A DNA stretch of 64,000 nucleotides, taken from the NCBI RefSeq assembly GCF_019112525.1, contig NZ_CP077800.1, positions 1,612,001-1,676,000 of the forward strand. The letters are read 5' to 3'. The translations under genes were made by a program, and so were the position numbers. Below the pieces are notes generated by a model, which was given only the letters and a program-made list of their open reading frames with translations, ran no database searches and was not told the origin of the DNA. Positions 20,439 through 29,393 of the stretch are shown here, piece after piece (within the stretch, counting starts at the first letter, position 1; each line of letters opens with the position of its first letter). This DNA is from Modestobacter sp. L9-4. Its GTDB lineage: Bacteria > Actinomycetota > Actinomycetes > Mycobacteriales > Geodermatophilaceae.

Positions 20439-23105
20439 ATGGGCACCACCACGGCCACCACCCGCGGACGGGCGACCGTCGGCGGCTGGCTGCTGGCCGC
20501 GACCGCCCTCATCGCGACCGCGGCCTTCCTGCCCGAGTCCGTGCTGACCGAGACGAGCTACCTGCTGGTCAGCTCCGGCGCGGCCGCGGCCGCCTGGCTC
20601 GGCGCACGGCGCCACGGTCCGGCCGGCGGCGCACGCTGGCTGGCCGTCGCCCTGACCCTGAACGCCGTCGGCGACCTCGTGTGGCAGGTGCAGGACTGGC
20701 TGACCGGCTCCACCCCGGACGTGTCCGTGGCCGACGTCGCCTACCTGGGCAGCTACGTCGCCCTGGGCGCCGCCCTGCTGGGGCACACCGGGGCCGGCAC
20801 GACCACCGCCCGGGACCGGCTGCACGCCGCACTGGACTCCGCGGCCGTGCTGATCGCCGCCCTGCTGGTGATCTGGCAGGCCTCGATCGGCACGACCCTG
20901 GCCGACGACTCCCTCCCGCTGGTCAGCAAGGTCGTGCTCGCCGCCTACCCCGTGCTGGACGTGCTCGCCGTCGGGCTGGTGGTCCGCGCGGTGGTGCTGC
21001 GCGCCCGGCTGGACCTGCAGTCGGTGCTGCTGGCCGCGGGCGCCGCCGCCTGGACCGCCTCCGACCTGAGCTGGCTGCTGCTCGCCTCCGCCGACGAGAT
21101 CGGCGACTGGCTCAGCGCCGGCTGGCTGGCCGGCGCGGTCGCCCTGGCCGCCGCCGCCTGGACGGCCCGCCCGGTGCCCCAGCCGGTCCTCTCCCCCGAC
21201 GCGGTGATCGGCTCGTGGCGGATCACCGCGGCGTTCCTGCCGCTGCTCGTGCCCGGGGTCATCGAGTTCGACGCGTGGGTCAAGGGCATCGACGTCGACC
21301 CGCTCCCGGGGCTGCTCGCCACCCTGTCGCTCACCGCACTCGTCGTCGTCCGCGCCCAGCGGCTGCTGGTGGAGTCGACCCGGTCCCGCTCGGAGGTCCG
21401 GTCGCTGGCCCGCCGCTACGAGGCGCTGGCCGTCAACTCCTCCGACGCCGTGGCCGTGGTCGACCCCGACGGCGTCCTCACCTCGGACTCCTCCTCGCTG
21501 GCCGAGCTGCTGGGCCGGCCCGGCCTGGCCGGGCTGTCGCTGCCGGTGCTGCTGAGCGGCGTGGGCGTCGACCCCGCCGACGTGCACGCGGTGCTGGCCC
21601 AGGCGACCGCCCGGCCGGGTGAGCCGGTCGAGCTGGAGCTGCGCGGCGGGCACCCCACCGCCGGCGTCGTCTGGCTGGGCGGGCGCGCCGTCGACCTGCG
21701 CGCCGACCCCGATGTGGAGGGCATCGCCGTCAGCGTCTACGACATCACGGCCCGCAAGCTGGCCGAGGCCGAGCTCGCCCACCAGGCCTTCTACGACGGC
21801 CTGACCGGGCTGGCCAACCGCGCGCTGTTCCTCGACCACACCGAGCAGGCACTGCGCCGGGCCGGCCGCACCGGCAGCCCGCCGATCGTGCTGTGCCTGG
21901 ACCTCGACGGCTTCAAGGACGTCAACGACAGCCTCGGCCACCTGGCCGGCGACGAGCTGCTGTGCACGGTCTCCCAGCGACTGCGGGACGTCGTGCGGGC
22001 CGCGGACACCGTCGCCCGCCTGGGCGGGGACGAGTTCGCCGTCCTCGTCGACGACACCCAGGGCGGACTGCCGTCGGCCACCGCGCTGGCGCAGCGGCTG
22101 CTGGAGGTCATCGCCGAGCCGATCGAGCTCGGCGGGCACCGCGTGCGCGTGGCCGCCAGCATCGGCATCGTCGTCGCCGCGGCCGAGGCGACCCCGCTGT
22201 CGATGTTCCAGGACGCCGACATCGCCATGTACCGGGCCAAGGCCGCCGGCCGCGCCCAGTCCGTGGTGTTCGACCCCGGCATGCGCGCGGCCGCCCTGCA
22301 GCGGATCGAGCTCGAGCGCGAGCTCGCCGGCGCGCTGTCGGCCGGCCAGCTGCGGCTGACCTACCAGCCCGTGGTCGACCTGCAGACCGAGTGCGTCATC
22401 GGCTTCGAGGCGTTGCTGCGCTGGACCCACCCCACCCTGGGTGCGATCGGGCCGGACCGGTTCGTCCCGATCGCCGAGGACTCCGGGCACATCGTGCCGA
22501 TCGGACGCTGGGTGCTGGCCGAGGCCACCCGCACCGCCGCCCGCTGGCAGCGCACGCACCCCTCCGCGACACCGCTGTCCATGGCGGTCAACGTCTCCGC
22601 CCGCCAGCTGGCCGACGGCTCGCTGCTGGCCGACGTCGCCGAGGTGCTGGCCACGAGCGGCATCGCGCCGTCCTCGCTGGTCCTGGAGGTGACCGAGACG
22701 GCGCTGGTCACCGACCCGGACGCCGTGGCGGAGCAGCTGCTCGCGCTGCGCGGCCTGGGCGTGCGGCTCGCGCTGGACGACTTCGGCACCGGCTACTCCT
22801 CGCTGAGCTACCTGCGCCAGTTCCCGGTCGACGTGCTCAAGATCGACCGCTCCTTCGTCGACCTGCTCGACGGCTCGGCCGAGGACGCCGCGATCGTGCA
22901 CGGCCTGGTGCAGCTGGGCCGCACCCTGCAGCTGGAGGTCGTCGCCGAGGGCGTGGAGACCGTCGCCCAGCGCGACCGGCTGCGGGCCGAGCGCTGCCAG
23001 CTCGCCCAGGGCTGGCTCTTCGCCCCCGCGCTGGAGACCGACGAGGCCGAGCGGCTGCTCATGTCCCGCGCGGTGCCGGTCCTCGGCCCGCTGACGCAGA
23101 GCTGA
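20439..23105 (+). CDS. membrane PAS-GGDEF-EAL cyclic-di-GMP turnover protein
   Basis: Likely makes and/or degrades cyclic di-GMP at the membrane. 888 residues: about ten hydrophobic helices in residues 15-310, a PAS-like domain around 326-440 ending in the DITARK linker, a GGDEF domain (about 452-620, with intact RLGGDEFAVL) and an EAL domain (about 630-885). EAL catalytic residues look complete: FEALLRW, NVSARQL, LEVTET, LDDFGTGYSS, LKIDRSFV and AEGVET. Both activities are thus possible. The ATG follows the ribosome site GGGAGGAC. It sits inside the menaquinone cluster, convergent with menD (6-base gap); no functional link is evident. Confidence 0.93.
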   Translation: MGTTTATTRGRATVGGWLLAATALIATAAFLPESVLTETSYLLVSSGAAAAAWLGARRHGPAGGARWLAVALTLNAVGDLVWQVQDWLTGSTPDVSVADVAYLGSYVALGAALLGHTGAGTTTARDRLHAALDSAAVLIAALLVIWQASIGTTLADDSLPLVSKVVLAAYPVLDVLAVGLVVRAVVLRARLDLQSVLLAAGAAAWTASDLSWLLLASADEIGDWLSAGWLAGAVALAAAAWTARPVPQPVLSPDAVIGSWRITAAFLPLLVPGVIEFDAWVKGIDVDPLPGLLATLSLTALVVVRAQRLLVESTRSRSEVRSLARRYEALAVNSSDAVAVVDPDGVLTSDSSSLAELLGRPGLAGLSLPVLLSGVGVDPADVHAVLAQATARPGEPVELELRGGHPTAGVVWLGGRAVDLRADPDVEGIAVSVYDITARKLAEAELAHQAFYDGLTGLANRALFLDHTEQALRRAGRTGSPPIVLCLDLDGFKDVNDSLGHLAGDELLCTVSQRLRDVVRAADTVARLGGDEFAVLVDDTQGGLPSATALAQRLLEVIAEPIELGGHRVRVAASIGIVVAAAEATPLSMFQDADIAMYRAKAAGRAQSVVFDPGMRAAALQRIELERELAGALSAGQLRLTYQPVVDLQTECVIGFEALLRWTHPTLGAIGPDRFVPIAEDSGHIVPIGRWVLAEATRTAARWQRTHPSATPLSMAVNVSARQLADGSLLADVAEVLATSGIAPSSLVLEVTETALVTDPDAVAEQLLALRGLGVRLALDDFGTGYSSLSYLRQFPVDVLKIDRSFVDLLDGSAEDAAIVHGLVQLGRTLQLEVVAEGVETVAQRDRLRAERCQLAQGWLFAPALETDEAERLLMSRAVPVLGPLTQS

Positions 23106-23111
23106 GGGGCC

Positions 23112-24881
23112 TCAGCCCAGCGCCGCGACCGCGGCCTCCCGCAGCCGCGTGCCCAGCGCCGCCTCCGCGGCGGCGTCGGTGCGGACGACGACCACCCGCG
23201 GGCCACCGGCGCCCAGTGCGGCCACCAGCTGCGCGGGGTCGCTGACCGCGGTCGCCGCCCAGCCCAGCGCGCGGGCCACCGCCACCAGGTCCCGGCCGTG
23301 CGGGGTGCCGAAGACCCGGCGGTAGTTCACCGCGTGCTGCGGCTGGCCCGGCTCGAGCGTGCCGAAGATGCCGCCGCCGTCGTTGTCCGGCACCACCACG
23401 GTCAGGTCGGGCCGCTGCTCCCCCGACCCGGTCAGCAGGCCGGTCAGGTCGTGCAGGAACGTCAGGTCGCCCATCAGCGCGAACGCCGGCCCGCCACCGG
23501 CGCCCTGGTGCGCCAGCGCCGCGCCCACCGCGGTGGAGATCGTGCCGTCGATGCCGGCCACCCCGCGGTTGGCCAGCACGGTCAGCCCCGGCCGCGGCAC
23601 GGCGAGCCGGTCGACGTCGCGGACCGGGGTGGACGAGCCGAGCACCAGCAGCGCCCCCGCGGGCAGGGTGGCCACCAGGTCGCGGGCCAGCCGGGCGGCG
23701 GTCAGCCCCCGGCCGGGGACGTCGTCGAGCTGGGCGTCGACCGCCCGGCCCACCCGCTGCGCCGCCGCCGACCACTCCGCGGCCCAGCCGCCGGCACCGG
23801 AGCCCGCGAGGGGACGCCGGCCCGGGTCGCGCAGCGCCAGCCCCGGGTCGAGCTGGGCGCTGCCCACGACCGCCGTGCGCCGGACCGGGTCGGCCCAGCG
23901 CGGCGACGGCGCGTAGGTCTCCACCACCACGTCGGGGTCGGCCAGCAGCGCGTTGACCGGCCGGGACAGCGTGGGGCGCCCCACCACGACCACCCGGTCG
24001 GGGCGGTGCGCGGCCAGCCAGTCCCCGGCACCGAGCAGCAGCGCCGGCCCGCGCAGGGCACCGGCGGCGCCCCAGGCGCCGCTGCTGGGCTCGGCGAGCA
24101 CCGGCCAGCCCCGCTGGTCGGCCACGACCGCGGCCGCCCGGCCGACCGCCGTCGGGGCGTCCCCGGCCACCATCAGCGTCCGGCTGCCCGCGGCCGGGTC
24201 GGCGCCGGTGAACGGCACGCTGCGCGGCCCGCCGGCGCCGGCCGCCACGGTCCACGGCCCGCCGTCCGGGCGGCCGGCGAACTCGCCCCCCGGCGACGCG
24301 AACCGGGAGTCCGGGCCGGCGTCGTCGGGCATCAGCGGCTCGCGCAGCGCCAGGTTGAGGTGCACCGGACCCGGGTCGCCGGACAGGTCGCCGCGCGCGA
24401 CCAGCAGCGCCCGCGCCACCACCGAGCGCCAGTACCGGTTCTGTGCGTCCTCCCGGCCGACCTCCGGCACGCCCACGTCGCTCGCCCAGCGCACCGCACC
24501 GCCGTACAGCCCGACCTGGTCGATCGTCTGGTTGGCGCCCGTGCCGCGCAGCTCCGGCGGCCGGTCGGCGGTCAGCGCCAACAGCGGCACGCCGCTCTCG
24601 TCGGCCTCCAGCACCGCGGCGTGCAGGTGCGCGGTCGCCGTCCCGGAGGTGGTGAGCACCGGGACCGGGCGGCCGCTGGACTTCGCCAGCCCGAGCGCGA
24701 GGAAGGACGCCGTCCGCTCGTCGATCCGCACGTGCAGCCGGAGCAGCCCGGCGGTCTCGGCCTCGGCCAGCGCGACCGCCACCGGCGCCGAGCGCGAGCC
24801 CGGGGACAGCACGGCGTCGGTGACCCCGCCGCGGACCAGTTCGTCGACGAGGACGCGGGCGAAGGCGGTGGCCGGGTTCAC
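23112..24881 (-). CDS. menD: 2-succinyl-5-enolpyruvyl-6-hydroxy-3-cyclohexene-1-carboxylate synthase
   Basis: Thiamine-diphosphate enzyme that joins isochorismate to the succinic semialdehyde-ThDP adduct from 2-oxoglutarate, step two of classical menaquinone synthesis. 589 residues. N-terminal DAVLSPGSRSAPVAVALAE and RIDERTASFLALGLAK, the ThDP-binding segment MGDLTFLHDLTGLL and DNDGGGIFGTLEPGQP match the MenD family. Start GTG at 24879-24881, overlapping the menC stop (GTGA), so menC-menD are co-translated. Confidence 0.95.
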   Translation of the reverse strand: MNPATAFARVLVDELVRGGVTDAVLSPGSRSAPVAVALAEAETAGLLRLHVRIDERTASFLALGLAKSSGRPVPVLTTSGTATAHLHAAVLEADESGVPLLALTADRPPELRGTGANQTIDQVGLYGGAVRWASDVGVPEVGREDAQNRYWRSVVARALLVARGDLSGDPGPVHLNLALREPLMPDDAGPDSRFASPGGEFAGRPDGGPWTVAAGAGGPRSVPFTGADPAAGSRTLMVAGDAPTAVGRAAAVVADQRGWPVLAEPSSGAWGAAGALRGPALLLGAGDWLAAHRPDRVVVVGRPTLSRPVNALLADPDVVVETYAPSPRWADPVRRTAVVGSAQLDPGLALRDPGRRPLAGSGAGGWAAEWSAAAQRVGRAVDAQLDDVPGRGLTAARLARDLVATLPAGALLVLGSSTPVRDVDRLAVPRPGLTVLANRGVAGIDGTISTAVGAALAHQGAGGGPAFALMGDLTFLHDLTGLLTGSGEQRPDLTVVVPDNDGGGIFGTLEPGQPQHAVNYRRVFGTPHGRDLVAVARALGWAATAVSDPAQLVAALGAGGPRVVVVRTDAAAEAALGTRLREAAVAALG

Positions 24882-25822
24882 GCGCGCACCGCCGCGAGCC
24901 GGTCGAGCCAGCGCTGCGTGGTGTCCTCGTCCGCCGCCGTCTCGTCCAGCCGGTCGGGGGCCACGGGGCGCACGGGCAGTGCACCGTCGACCGGCAGGAG
25001 CGGGGTGGTCGAGACGTCGTCGGTGAACAGCGCCACGGTCGCCAGCCCGCAGGCGAAGGGCAGCTCCGGCAGCGCGGCGGCCAGCGCGACGCCGGCGGCG
25101 ATGCCCACCGAGCTCTCCAGCGCCGAGGACACGACGCAGGGCAGGCCGTGCGCCTCGGCGACCTCCAGCGCGGCCCGCACGCCGCCGAGCGGCTGCACCT
25201 TGAGGACGACGACGTCGGCGGCCCCGCGCAGGTCGACCCGCCGCGGGTCGGCGGCCCGGCGCACCACCTCGTCGGCGGCGATCCGCACGTCGACCCGGCG
25301 GCGCAGCTGCGCGAGCTCCTCGACCGTGGCGCACGGCTGCTCGACGTACTCCAGCCCGACCCGGTCGAGGGCGGTGATCCGGGCGACCGCGGTGTCGACG
25401 TCCCAGGCGGTGTTCGCGTCGACCCGGATCGCGCCGTCGGGGCCGAGCGCGTCGCGGACCGCCTCGACCCGGGCCTCGTCCTCAGCAGCGTCCTGCCCGG
25501 GCTCGGCGACCTTGACCTTCGCGGTGCGGCAGCCGGACGCGGTGACGATCGCGTGCGCCCGCTCCGGGCCCACCGCGGGCACGGTCACGTTCACCGGCAC
25601 GCTGCTGCGCAGCGGCGCCGGCCAGCCCCGGACGGCGGCCTCGTGCGCGGCGGCCCACCACCGGCGGCTCTCGGCGACGTCGTAGTCCCAGAACGGGGAG
25701 AACTCGCCCCAGCCGGCCGGCCCGCGCAGCAGCACACCGTCGCGGACGTCGATGCCGCGGAAGCGGGTGCGCAGCGGCACCCGGTAGACGTGGGACTCCA
25801 GCGGGACGGGATCGGGAGCCAC
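24878..25822 (-). CDS. menC: o-succinylbenzoate synthase
   Basis: Enolase-superfamily dehydratase making o-succinylbenzoate. 314 residues. The catalytic Lys motif (TAKVKV), metal ligands in RVDANTAWD, YVEQPC and IAADE, and the second Lys (VLKVQPLGG) are all in order. The start is a GTG at 25820-25822 with TAGGCT seven bases upstream, another leaderless candidate. First gene of the menC-menD pair. Confidence 0.95.
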   Translation of the reverse strand: MAPDPVPLESHVYRVPLRTRFRGIDVRDGVLLRGPAGWGEFSPFWDYDVAESRRWWAAAHEAAVRGWPAPLRSSVPVNVTVPAVGPERAHAIVTASGCRTAKVKVAEPGQDAAEDEARVEAVRDALGPDGAIRVDANTAWDVDTAVARITALDRVGLEYVEQPCATVEELAQLRRRVDVRIAADEVVRRAADPRRVDLRGAADVVVLKVQPLGGVRAALEVAEAHGLPCVVSSALESSVGIAAGVALAAALPELPFACGLATVALFTDDVSTTPLLPVDGALPVRPVAPDRLDETAADEDTTQRWLDRLAAVRA

Positions 25823-25829
25823 GGGAGAC

Positions 25830-25835
25830 AGCCTA
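25830..25835 (-). promoter_or_regulatory. -10 box for menC-menD, leaderless
   Basis: Minus-strand TAGGCT, then 7 bases, then the GTG start of menC. The spacing places the transcription start on the start codon. Confidence 0.5.
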
Positions 25836-25974
25836 GGCGCGCCACGTGCGGCGTCCCGGTGGCGTGCGCCGGTGCCGTGCGGTGGCTTGCCCTACCGTTC
25901 TCCCCGGCCGCCCGTGGCCAGCTGCGGGCATGATCGCTGCGGTCCCGTGCACGTCGAAACCCCCGGAGGTCGCT

Positions 25975-26667
25975 GTGGCAGCTCGGACGGAGCACCCGCC
26001 CACCGCGGACCGGTCGCCGCGGTACCCCGGCGGCCCGGTGCGGTGCGGGGTGCGCGGCTGCGGCTGCGAGGACCCCCGCGTGCTGCGCAACGCGGCCAAC
26101 GCCGTCACCGTCCTGCGCACGCTGACCTCGCTCGGCCTGGTCATCGGCGCGGCCGCCGCGCACTCCTGGCCGCTGCTGCTGGCCGCCTACCTCACCTACT
26201 GGGTCGGCGACTCCGCCGACGGCAACATCGCGCGGTTCCAGCACCAGGAGACCCGCTTCGGCGCCTACTTCGACGTGGTGTGCGACCGGGTCAACTGCAT
26301 CAGCTGCGCCCTGGTGTTCCTGCAGTTCGTCGACGCGCCCTGGCCGATCGCGGTCTTCCTCTTCCAGTTCGTGGTCATCGACCTGCCGCTGACGCTGCTG
26401 CCCATGCGCTGGCCGGTGCTGTCCCCGAACTACTTCTACCTGATCGACAAGCTCGCCTACACGCTCAACTGGCACGTGGTCGCCAAGGTCACCAACACGA
26501 CCCTGCTGATCACCCTGCTGGTGCTGCTGCCCGACCAGCAGTGGGTCGCCCTCGTCGCCGCCTCCACCGTGCTGGTGATCAAGCTCTGGTCGCTGGGCCG
26601 GGTGCTGCGGCTCACCGTGCCCAAGGACACCCCGCACGTGCCGCAGGGGATGCTCGCCGGTGTCTGA
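25975..26667 (+). CDS. CDP-alcohol phosphatidyltransferase family membrane protein
   Basis: Membrane enzyme that would transfer a phosphatidyl group from CDP-diacylglycerol (or a similar donor) to an alcohol; the acceptor cannot be told. 230 residues. The diagnostic motif D-x2-D-G-x2-A-R-x8-G-x3-D-x3-D is complete (DSADGNIARFQ followed by FGAYFDVVCD, about residues 80-103). Five to six hydrophobic helices. The Cys-rich start (CGVRGCGCEDP, about residues 24-34) is unusual. A GTG at 25975 is chosen because GGAGGT lies four bases before it; a longer open frame upstream lacks such a site. Confidence 0.9.
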   Translation: MAARTEHPPTADRSPRYPGGPVRCGVRGCGCEDPRVLRNAANAVTVLRTLTSLGLVIGAAAAHSWPLLLAAYLTYWVGDSADGNIARFQHQETRFGAYFDVVCDRVNCISCALVFLQFVDAPWPIAVFLFQFVVIDLPLTLLPMRWPVLSPNYFYLIDKLAYTLNWHVVAKVTNTTLLITLLVLLPDQQWVALVAASTVLVIKLWSLGRVLRLTVPKDTPHVPQGMLAGV

Positions 26668-26672
26668 CCACC

Positions 26673-27230
26673 GTGCCTGACGCCGGCACGATCGGGCTGA
26701 TCGCGCTCGGCCTGGTGGTCGGGGCGGTCTCGGCGGTGACGCCGTTCCTGCCCGTCGAGGCCTACGTCATCGGGCTGGCGGTGCAGAACACCCAGACCGT
26801 CGCCGTCGCCGGCGCGGTCGCCGCGGCCCTCGGTCAGACCGTGGGCAAGGTGCTGCTGTTCACCACCGCCCGCGGCGCCTCCAGCTCGAAGTGGCTCACC
26901 CGGTTGCGCGACCGCGGCGCCAAGGAGGCCGCGGAGATCCAGGCCGCCGAGGAGGCCGGTGAGCAGCCACCGGGTGGGCCGGTCAAGCGGGCGCTGCGGC
27001 CGGTCGGGCGCTGGCTGAAGCGGGTCAACGCCGTGGGCATCCGGCTGCTCTCGGGGCGCTGGGGCCCGGCCGTGGTGTTCCTGTCCGGTTCGGTGGGCAT
27101 CCCGCCGCTGCTGGCGATCGCGTTCTACGCCGGCACCTCGCGGATGAGCCTGAAGGCGTTCATCGTCACCTGCCTGCTCGGCCGCACCGTCCGGTTCGTG
27201 GTCCTCGCGCTGGTGCCCGACCTGTTCTGA
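26673..27230 (+). CDS. VTT/DedA-like small membrane protein
   Basis: Probable inner membrane protein, 185 residues, with hydrophobic segments at both ends and a charged middle (residues about 70-120, rich in Arg, Lys and Glu). The C-terminal pattern SGSVGIPPLLAIAFYAG followed by MSLKAFIVTCLLGRTVRF resembles the end of VTT (SNARE-associated Golgi/DedA) domains. Members can move lipids across membranes, but the function of this one is unknown. It follows the phosphatidyltransferase by 5 bases from a GTG, so the two are likely co-expressed and both concern membrane lipids. Confidence 0.75.
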   Translation: MPDAGTIGLIALGLVVGAVSAVTPFLPVEAYVIGLAVQNTQTVAVAGAVAAALGQTVGKVLLFTTARGASSSKWLTRLRDRGAKEAAEIQAAEEAGEQPPGGPVKRALRPVGRWLKRVNAVGIRLLSGRWGPAVVFLSGSVGIPPLLAIAFYAGTSRMSLKAFIVTCLLGRTVRFVVLALVPDLF

Positions 27231-27289
27231 CCCGGCCCGTCCCGGGGAGGACGTCCACACTTCCGGCCGGGTCGTCCACACCCGGGCCG

Positions 27290-27295
27290 TAGCCT
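27290..27295 (+). promoter_or_regulatory. -10 box for menE-menA, leaderless
   Basis: TAGCCT is followed by 8 bases and the GTG start of menE. The region 27231-27289 also has a repeated GTCCACAC (27252 and 27274 area) of unknown meaning. Confidence 0.45.
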
Positions 27296-27303
27296 TCCCC
27301 GAC

Positions 27304-28461
27304 GTGGCGATCCCGAGTGCACGGCAGCTGGTCCTGGTGCCCGCGCCACCTCCCGAGGACGCCGGAGCCGCGCTGACCACGGTGTGGCCGGCGCTGCGCC
27401 GCGCCCTGGACGGCGGCGCCCCCCTCGCCGTGCTGCCCGCCGGCGCCGGTCCGGCCACCGCGGCCCGGGCGGTGCTGCGCCCCGACGAGCCCCTGGAGCC
27501 CGGCACCGACCTGGTGGTGGTCACCTCCGGCTCGACCGGCGGCGGGAAAGGCGTGCTGCTGTCCGCCGCCGCGCTGCGCTCCTCGGCCACGGCCACCCTC
27601 GACCGGCTCGGTGGTGCCGGCAGCTGGCTGCTGGCACTGCCCACCTCGGCCGTCGGTGGGCTGCAGGTGCTGGTCCGCAGCGCGCTGGCCGGCCGCGAGC
27701 CCGCCGTCCTGGCCCGCGGTGAGCGGCTCGCCGACGCCGTCGGCCGGCTGCCGGCCGGCGACCGCCGCTACACCTCGCTGGTGCCCACCCAGCTGCGCCG
27801 GTACCTGGCCGAGGAGCCCGACGTCCTGGCCTCCTTCGCCGCGGTGCTGGTGGGCGGGGCGGCCACCGACGAGGCCCTGCTCGACCGGGCGCGCGCCGCC
27901 GGGGTGCAGGTGCGCACCACCTACGGGATGAGCGAGACCGCCGGCGGCTGCGTCTACGACGGCCGGCCCCTCGACGGGGTCTCGGTGCGGGTCACCGACG
28001 GGGTCGAGCTCGCCGGGCCGGTGCTGGCGTCGGGCTACCGGCTCGACCCCGCGGCCACCGAGGCGGCGTTCCGCGACGGCTGGTTCGCCACCCGCGACGC
28101 CGGCTCGCTCACCGCTGACGGCGTCCTGACCGTGCACGGCCGGCTGGACGACGTGCTGATCAGCGGTGGGGTGAACGTCTCACCCCAGTCCGTCGAGGCG
28201 GTCCTGCGCGAACACCCGTCGGTGGCCGACGCCGTCGTCGTCGGGCTCCCCGACCCCGAGTGGGGGCAGCGCGTCGTCGCCGCCGTCGTCCCCTCCCCGG
28301 GCGCCGTCCCCGACCTCGCCGAGCTGCGGCCCTGGGTCGCCGACCGGCTGGGGCGGGCCGCCGCCCCCCGCGCGCTGACCCTGCTCGACACCGTCCCGAC
28401 CCTGCACACCGGCAAGCCCGACCGCCGGTCGATCACCGAGCTCGTCGAAGGAGACTCCTAG
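27304..28461 (+). CDS. menE: o-succinylbenzoate-CoA ligase
   Basis: Activates o-succinylbenzoate to its CoA thioester in menaquinone synthesis. 385 residues, a compact adenylate-forming enzyme as usual for actinobacterial MenE. The phosphate-binding loop TSGSTGGGKGVLLS (about residue 76), TTYGMSETAGGCVYDG and the hinge GRLDDVLISGGVNVSPQSVE are visible, with the C-terminal catalytic Lys in HTGKPDRRS. Its TAG overlaps the menA GTG by one base, so the two are coupled. Confidence 0.94.
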   Translation: MAIPSARQLVLVPAPPPEDAGAALTTVWPALRRALDGGAPLAVLPAGAGPATAARAVLRPDEPLEPGTDLVVVTSGSTGGGKGVLLSAAALRSSATATLDRLGGAGSWLLALPTSAVGGLQVLVRSALAGREPAVLARGERLADAVGRLPAGDRRYTSLVPTQLRRYLAEEPDVLASFAAVLVGGAATDEALLDRARAAGVQVRTTYGMSETAGGCVYDGRPLDGVSVRVTDGVELAGPVLASGYRLDPAATEAAFRDGWFATRDAGSLTADGVLTVHGRLDDVLISGGVNVSPQSVEAVLREHPSVADAVVVGLPDPEWGQRVVAAVVPSPGAVPDLAELRPWVADRLGRAAAPRALTLLDTVPTLHTGKPDRRSITELVEGDS

Positions 28462-29330
28462 TGGCCACCCCCGCCCAGTGGTTGGAGGGCGCGCGCCCCC
28501 GCACCCTGCCCGCCGCGCTCGCCCCCGTCCTCGTCGGCACCGGTGCCGCCGCTGCCCTCGACGGCTTCCGGCTCGGGCCCGCGCTCCTGGCCCTGGTCGT
28601 CGCGCTGTCGCTGCAGGTGGGCGTCAACTACGCCAACGACTACTCCGACGGCAAGCGCGGCACCGACGACGTCCGGGTGGGCCCGATGCGGCTGGTCGGG
28701 TCGAAGGCGGCGACGCCGCAGCAGGTGCTGATCGCCGCGATGCTCGCCTTCGGGGTCGCCGCGCTGGCCGGGCTCGCGCTGGCCGCGGTGTCCAGCTGGT
28801 GGATGGTGGCGGTCGGCGCGGTGTCGATCCTGGCCGCCTGGACCTACACCGGCGGGCCGATCCCCTACGGCTACCGGGCGCTGGGCGAGGTCTTCGTCTT
28901 CGTCTTCTTCGGCCTGGTCGCCGTGGTCGGGACCACCTTCGGGCAGACCCGGTCACTGGACGGGCTGGCGTTCGCCGCCGCCGTCCCGATCGGCCTGCTG
29001 TCGGTGGCGCTGCTCGTGGTCAACAACCTGCGCGACGTGCACGGTGACGCCGCCGTCGGCAAGCGGACCCTCGCGGTGCTGCTCGGCGAGGCGCGCACCC
29101 GGATCGCCTACACCGGCCTGCTCGTCGTCGCCTTCGCCTGCATCGTGGCGATCGGCGTCGAGCGGCCCTGGGCGCTGCTGGCCCTGCTGGCCGTGCCCCT
29201 GGCCGTCCCGCCGGTGCGCACCGTGCTGAGCGGCGGCCGCGGGCCGGTGCTCATCGGCGCGCTCAAGGGCACCGGCCAGCTCACCCTGGCCACCGGCGTC
29301 CTGCTCGGCCTCGGCCTCGCCCTGAGCTAG
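28461..29330 (+). CDS. menA: 1,4-dihydroxy-2-naphthoate polyprenyltransferase
   Basis: Membrane UbiA-family enzyme that attaches the polyprenyl chain to dihydroxynaphthoate, giving demethylmenaquinone. 289 residues, about eight or nine helices. The first Asp-rich motif (NDYSDGKRGTDD, residues about 56-67, followed by RVGPMRLVGS) and second motif (NNLRDVHGDAAVGKRTLAV, about 188-206) are intact. Its stop is followed at once by the stem-loop element at 29331. It should use the product of the synthase at 531-1607. Confidence 0.96.
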   Translation: MATPAQWLEGARPRTLPAALAPVLVGTGAAAALDGFRLGPALLALVVALSLQVGVNYANDYSDGKRGTDDVRVGPMRLVGSKAATPQQVLIAAMLAFGVAALAGLALAAVSSWWMVAVGAVSILAAWTYTGGPIPYGYRALGEVFVFVFFGLVAVVGTTFGQTRSLDGLAFAAAVPIGLLSVALLVVNNLRDVHGDAAVGKRTLAVLLGEARTRIAYTGLLVVAFACIVAIGVERPWALLALLAVPLAVPPVRTVLSGGRGPVLIGALKGTGQLTLATGVLLGLGLALS

Positions 29331-29393
29331 ACCCCGCTGCAGGGACCCGCCGCGCGCGGAGCGCGTGGTGGGGGGCAGCGGGGTCCTTCGTCA
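29331..29393. repeat. stem-loop repeat element copy A, bidirectional terminator of menA and the DUF4229 gene
   Basis: The arms ACCCCGCTGC (29331-29340) and GCAGCGGGGT (29375-29384) pair perfectly; a small inner hairpin uses the CGCGC/GCGCG stretches. It exactly fills the gap between two convergent stop codons, and the minus-strand stop TGA at 29393-29391 falls in its conserved tail CCTTCGTCAG. The loop sequence TGCAGGGACCCGCCGCG and GTGGTGGGGGGCA is nearly identical to the copy at 50885-50946, which a generic terminator would not require. Confidence 0.75.
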
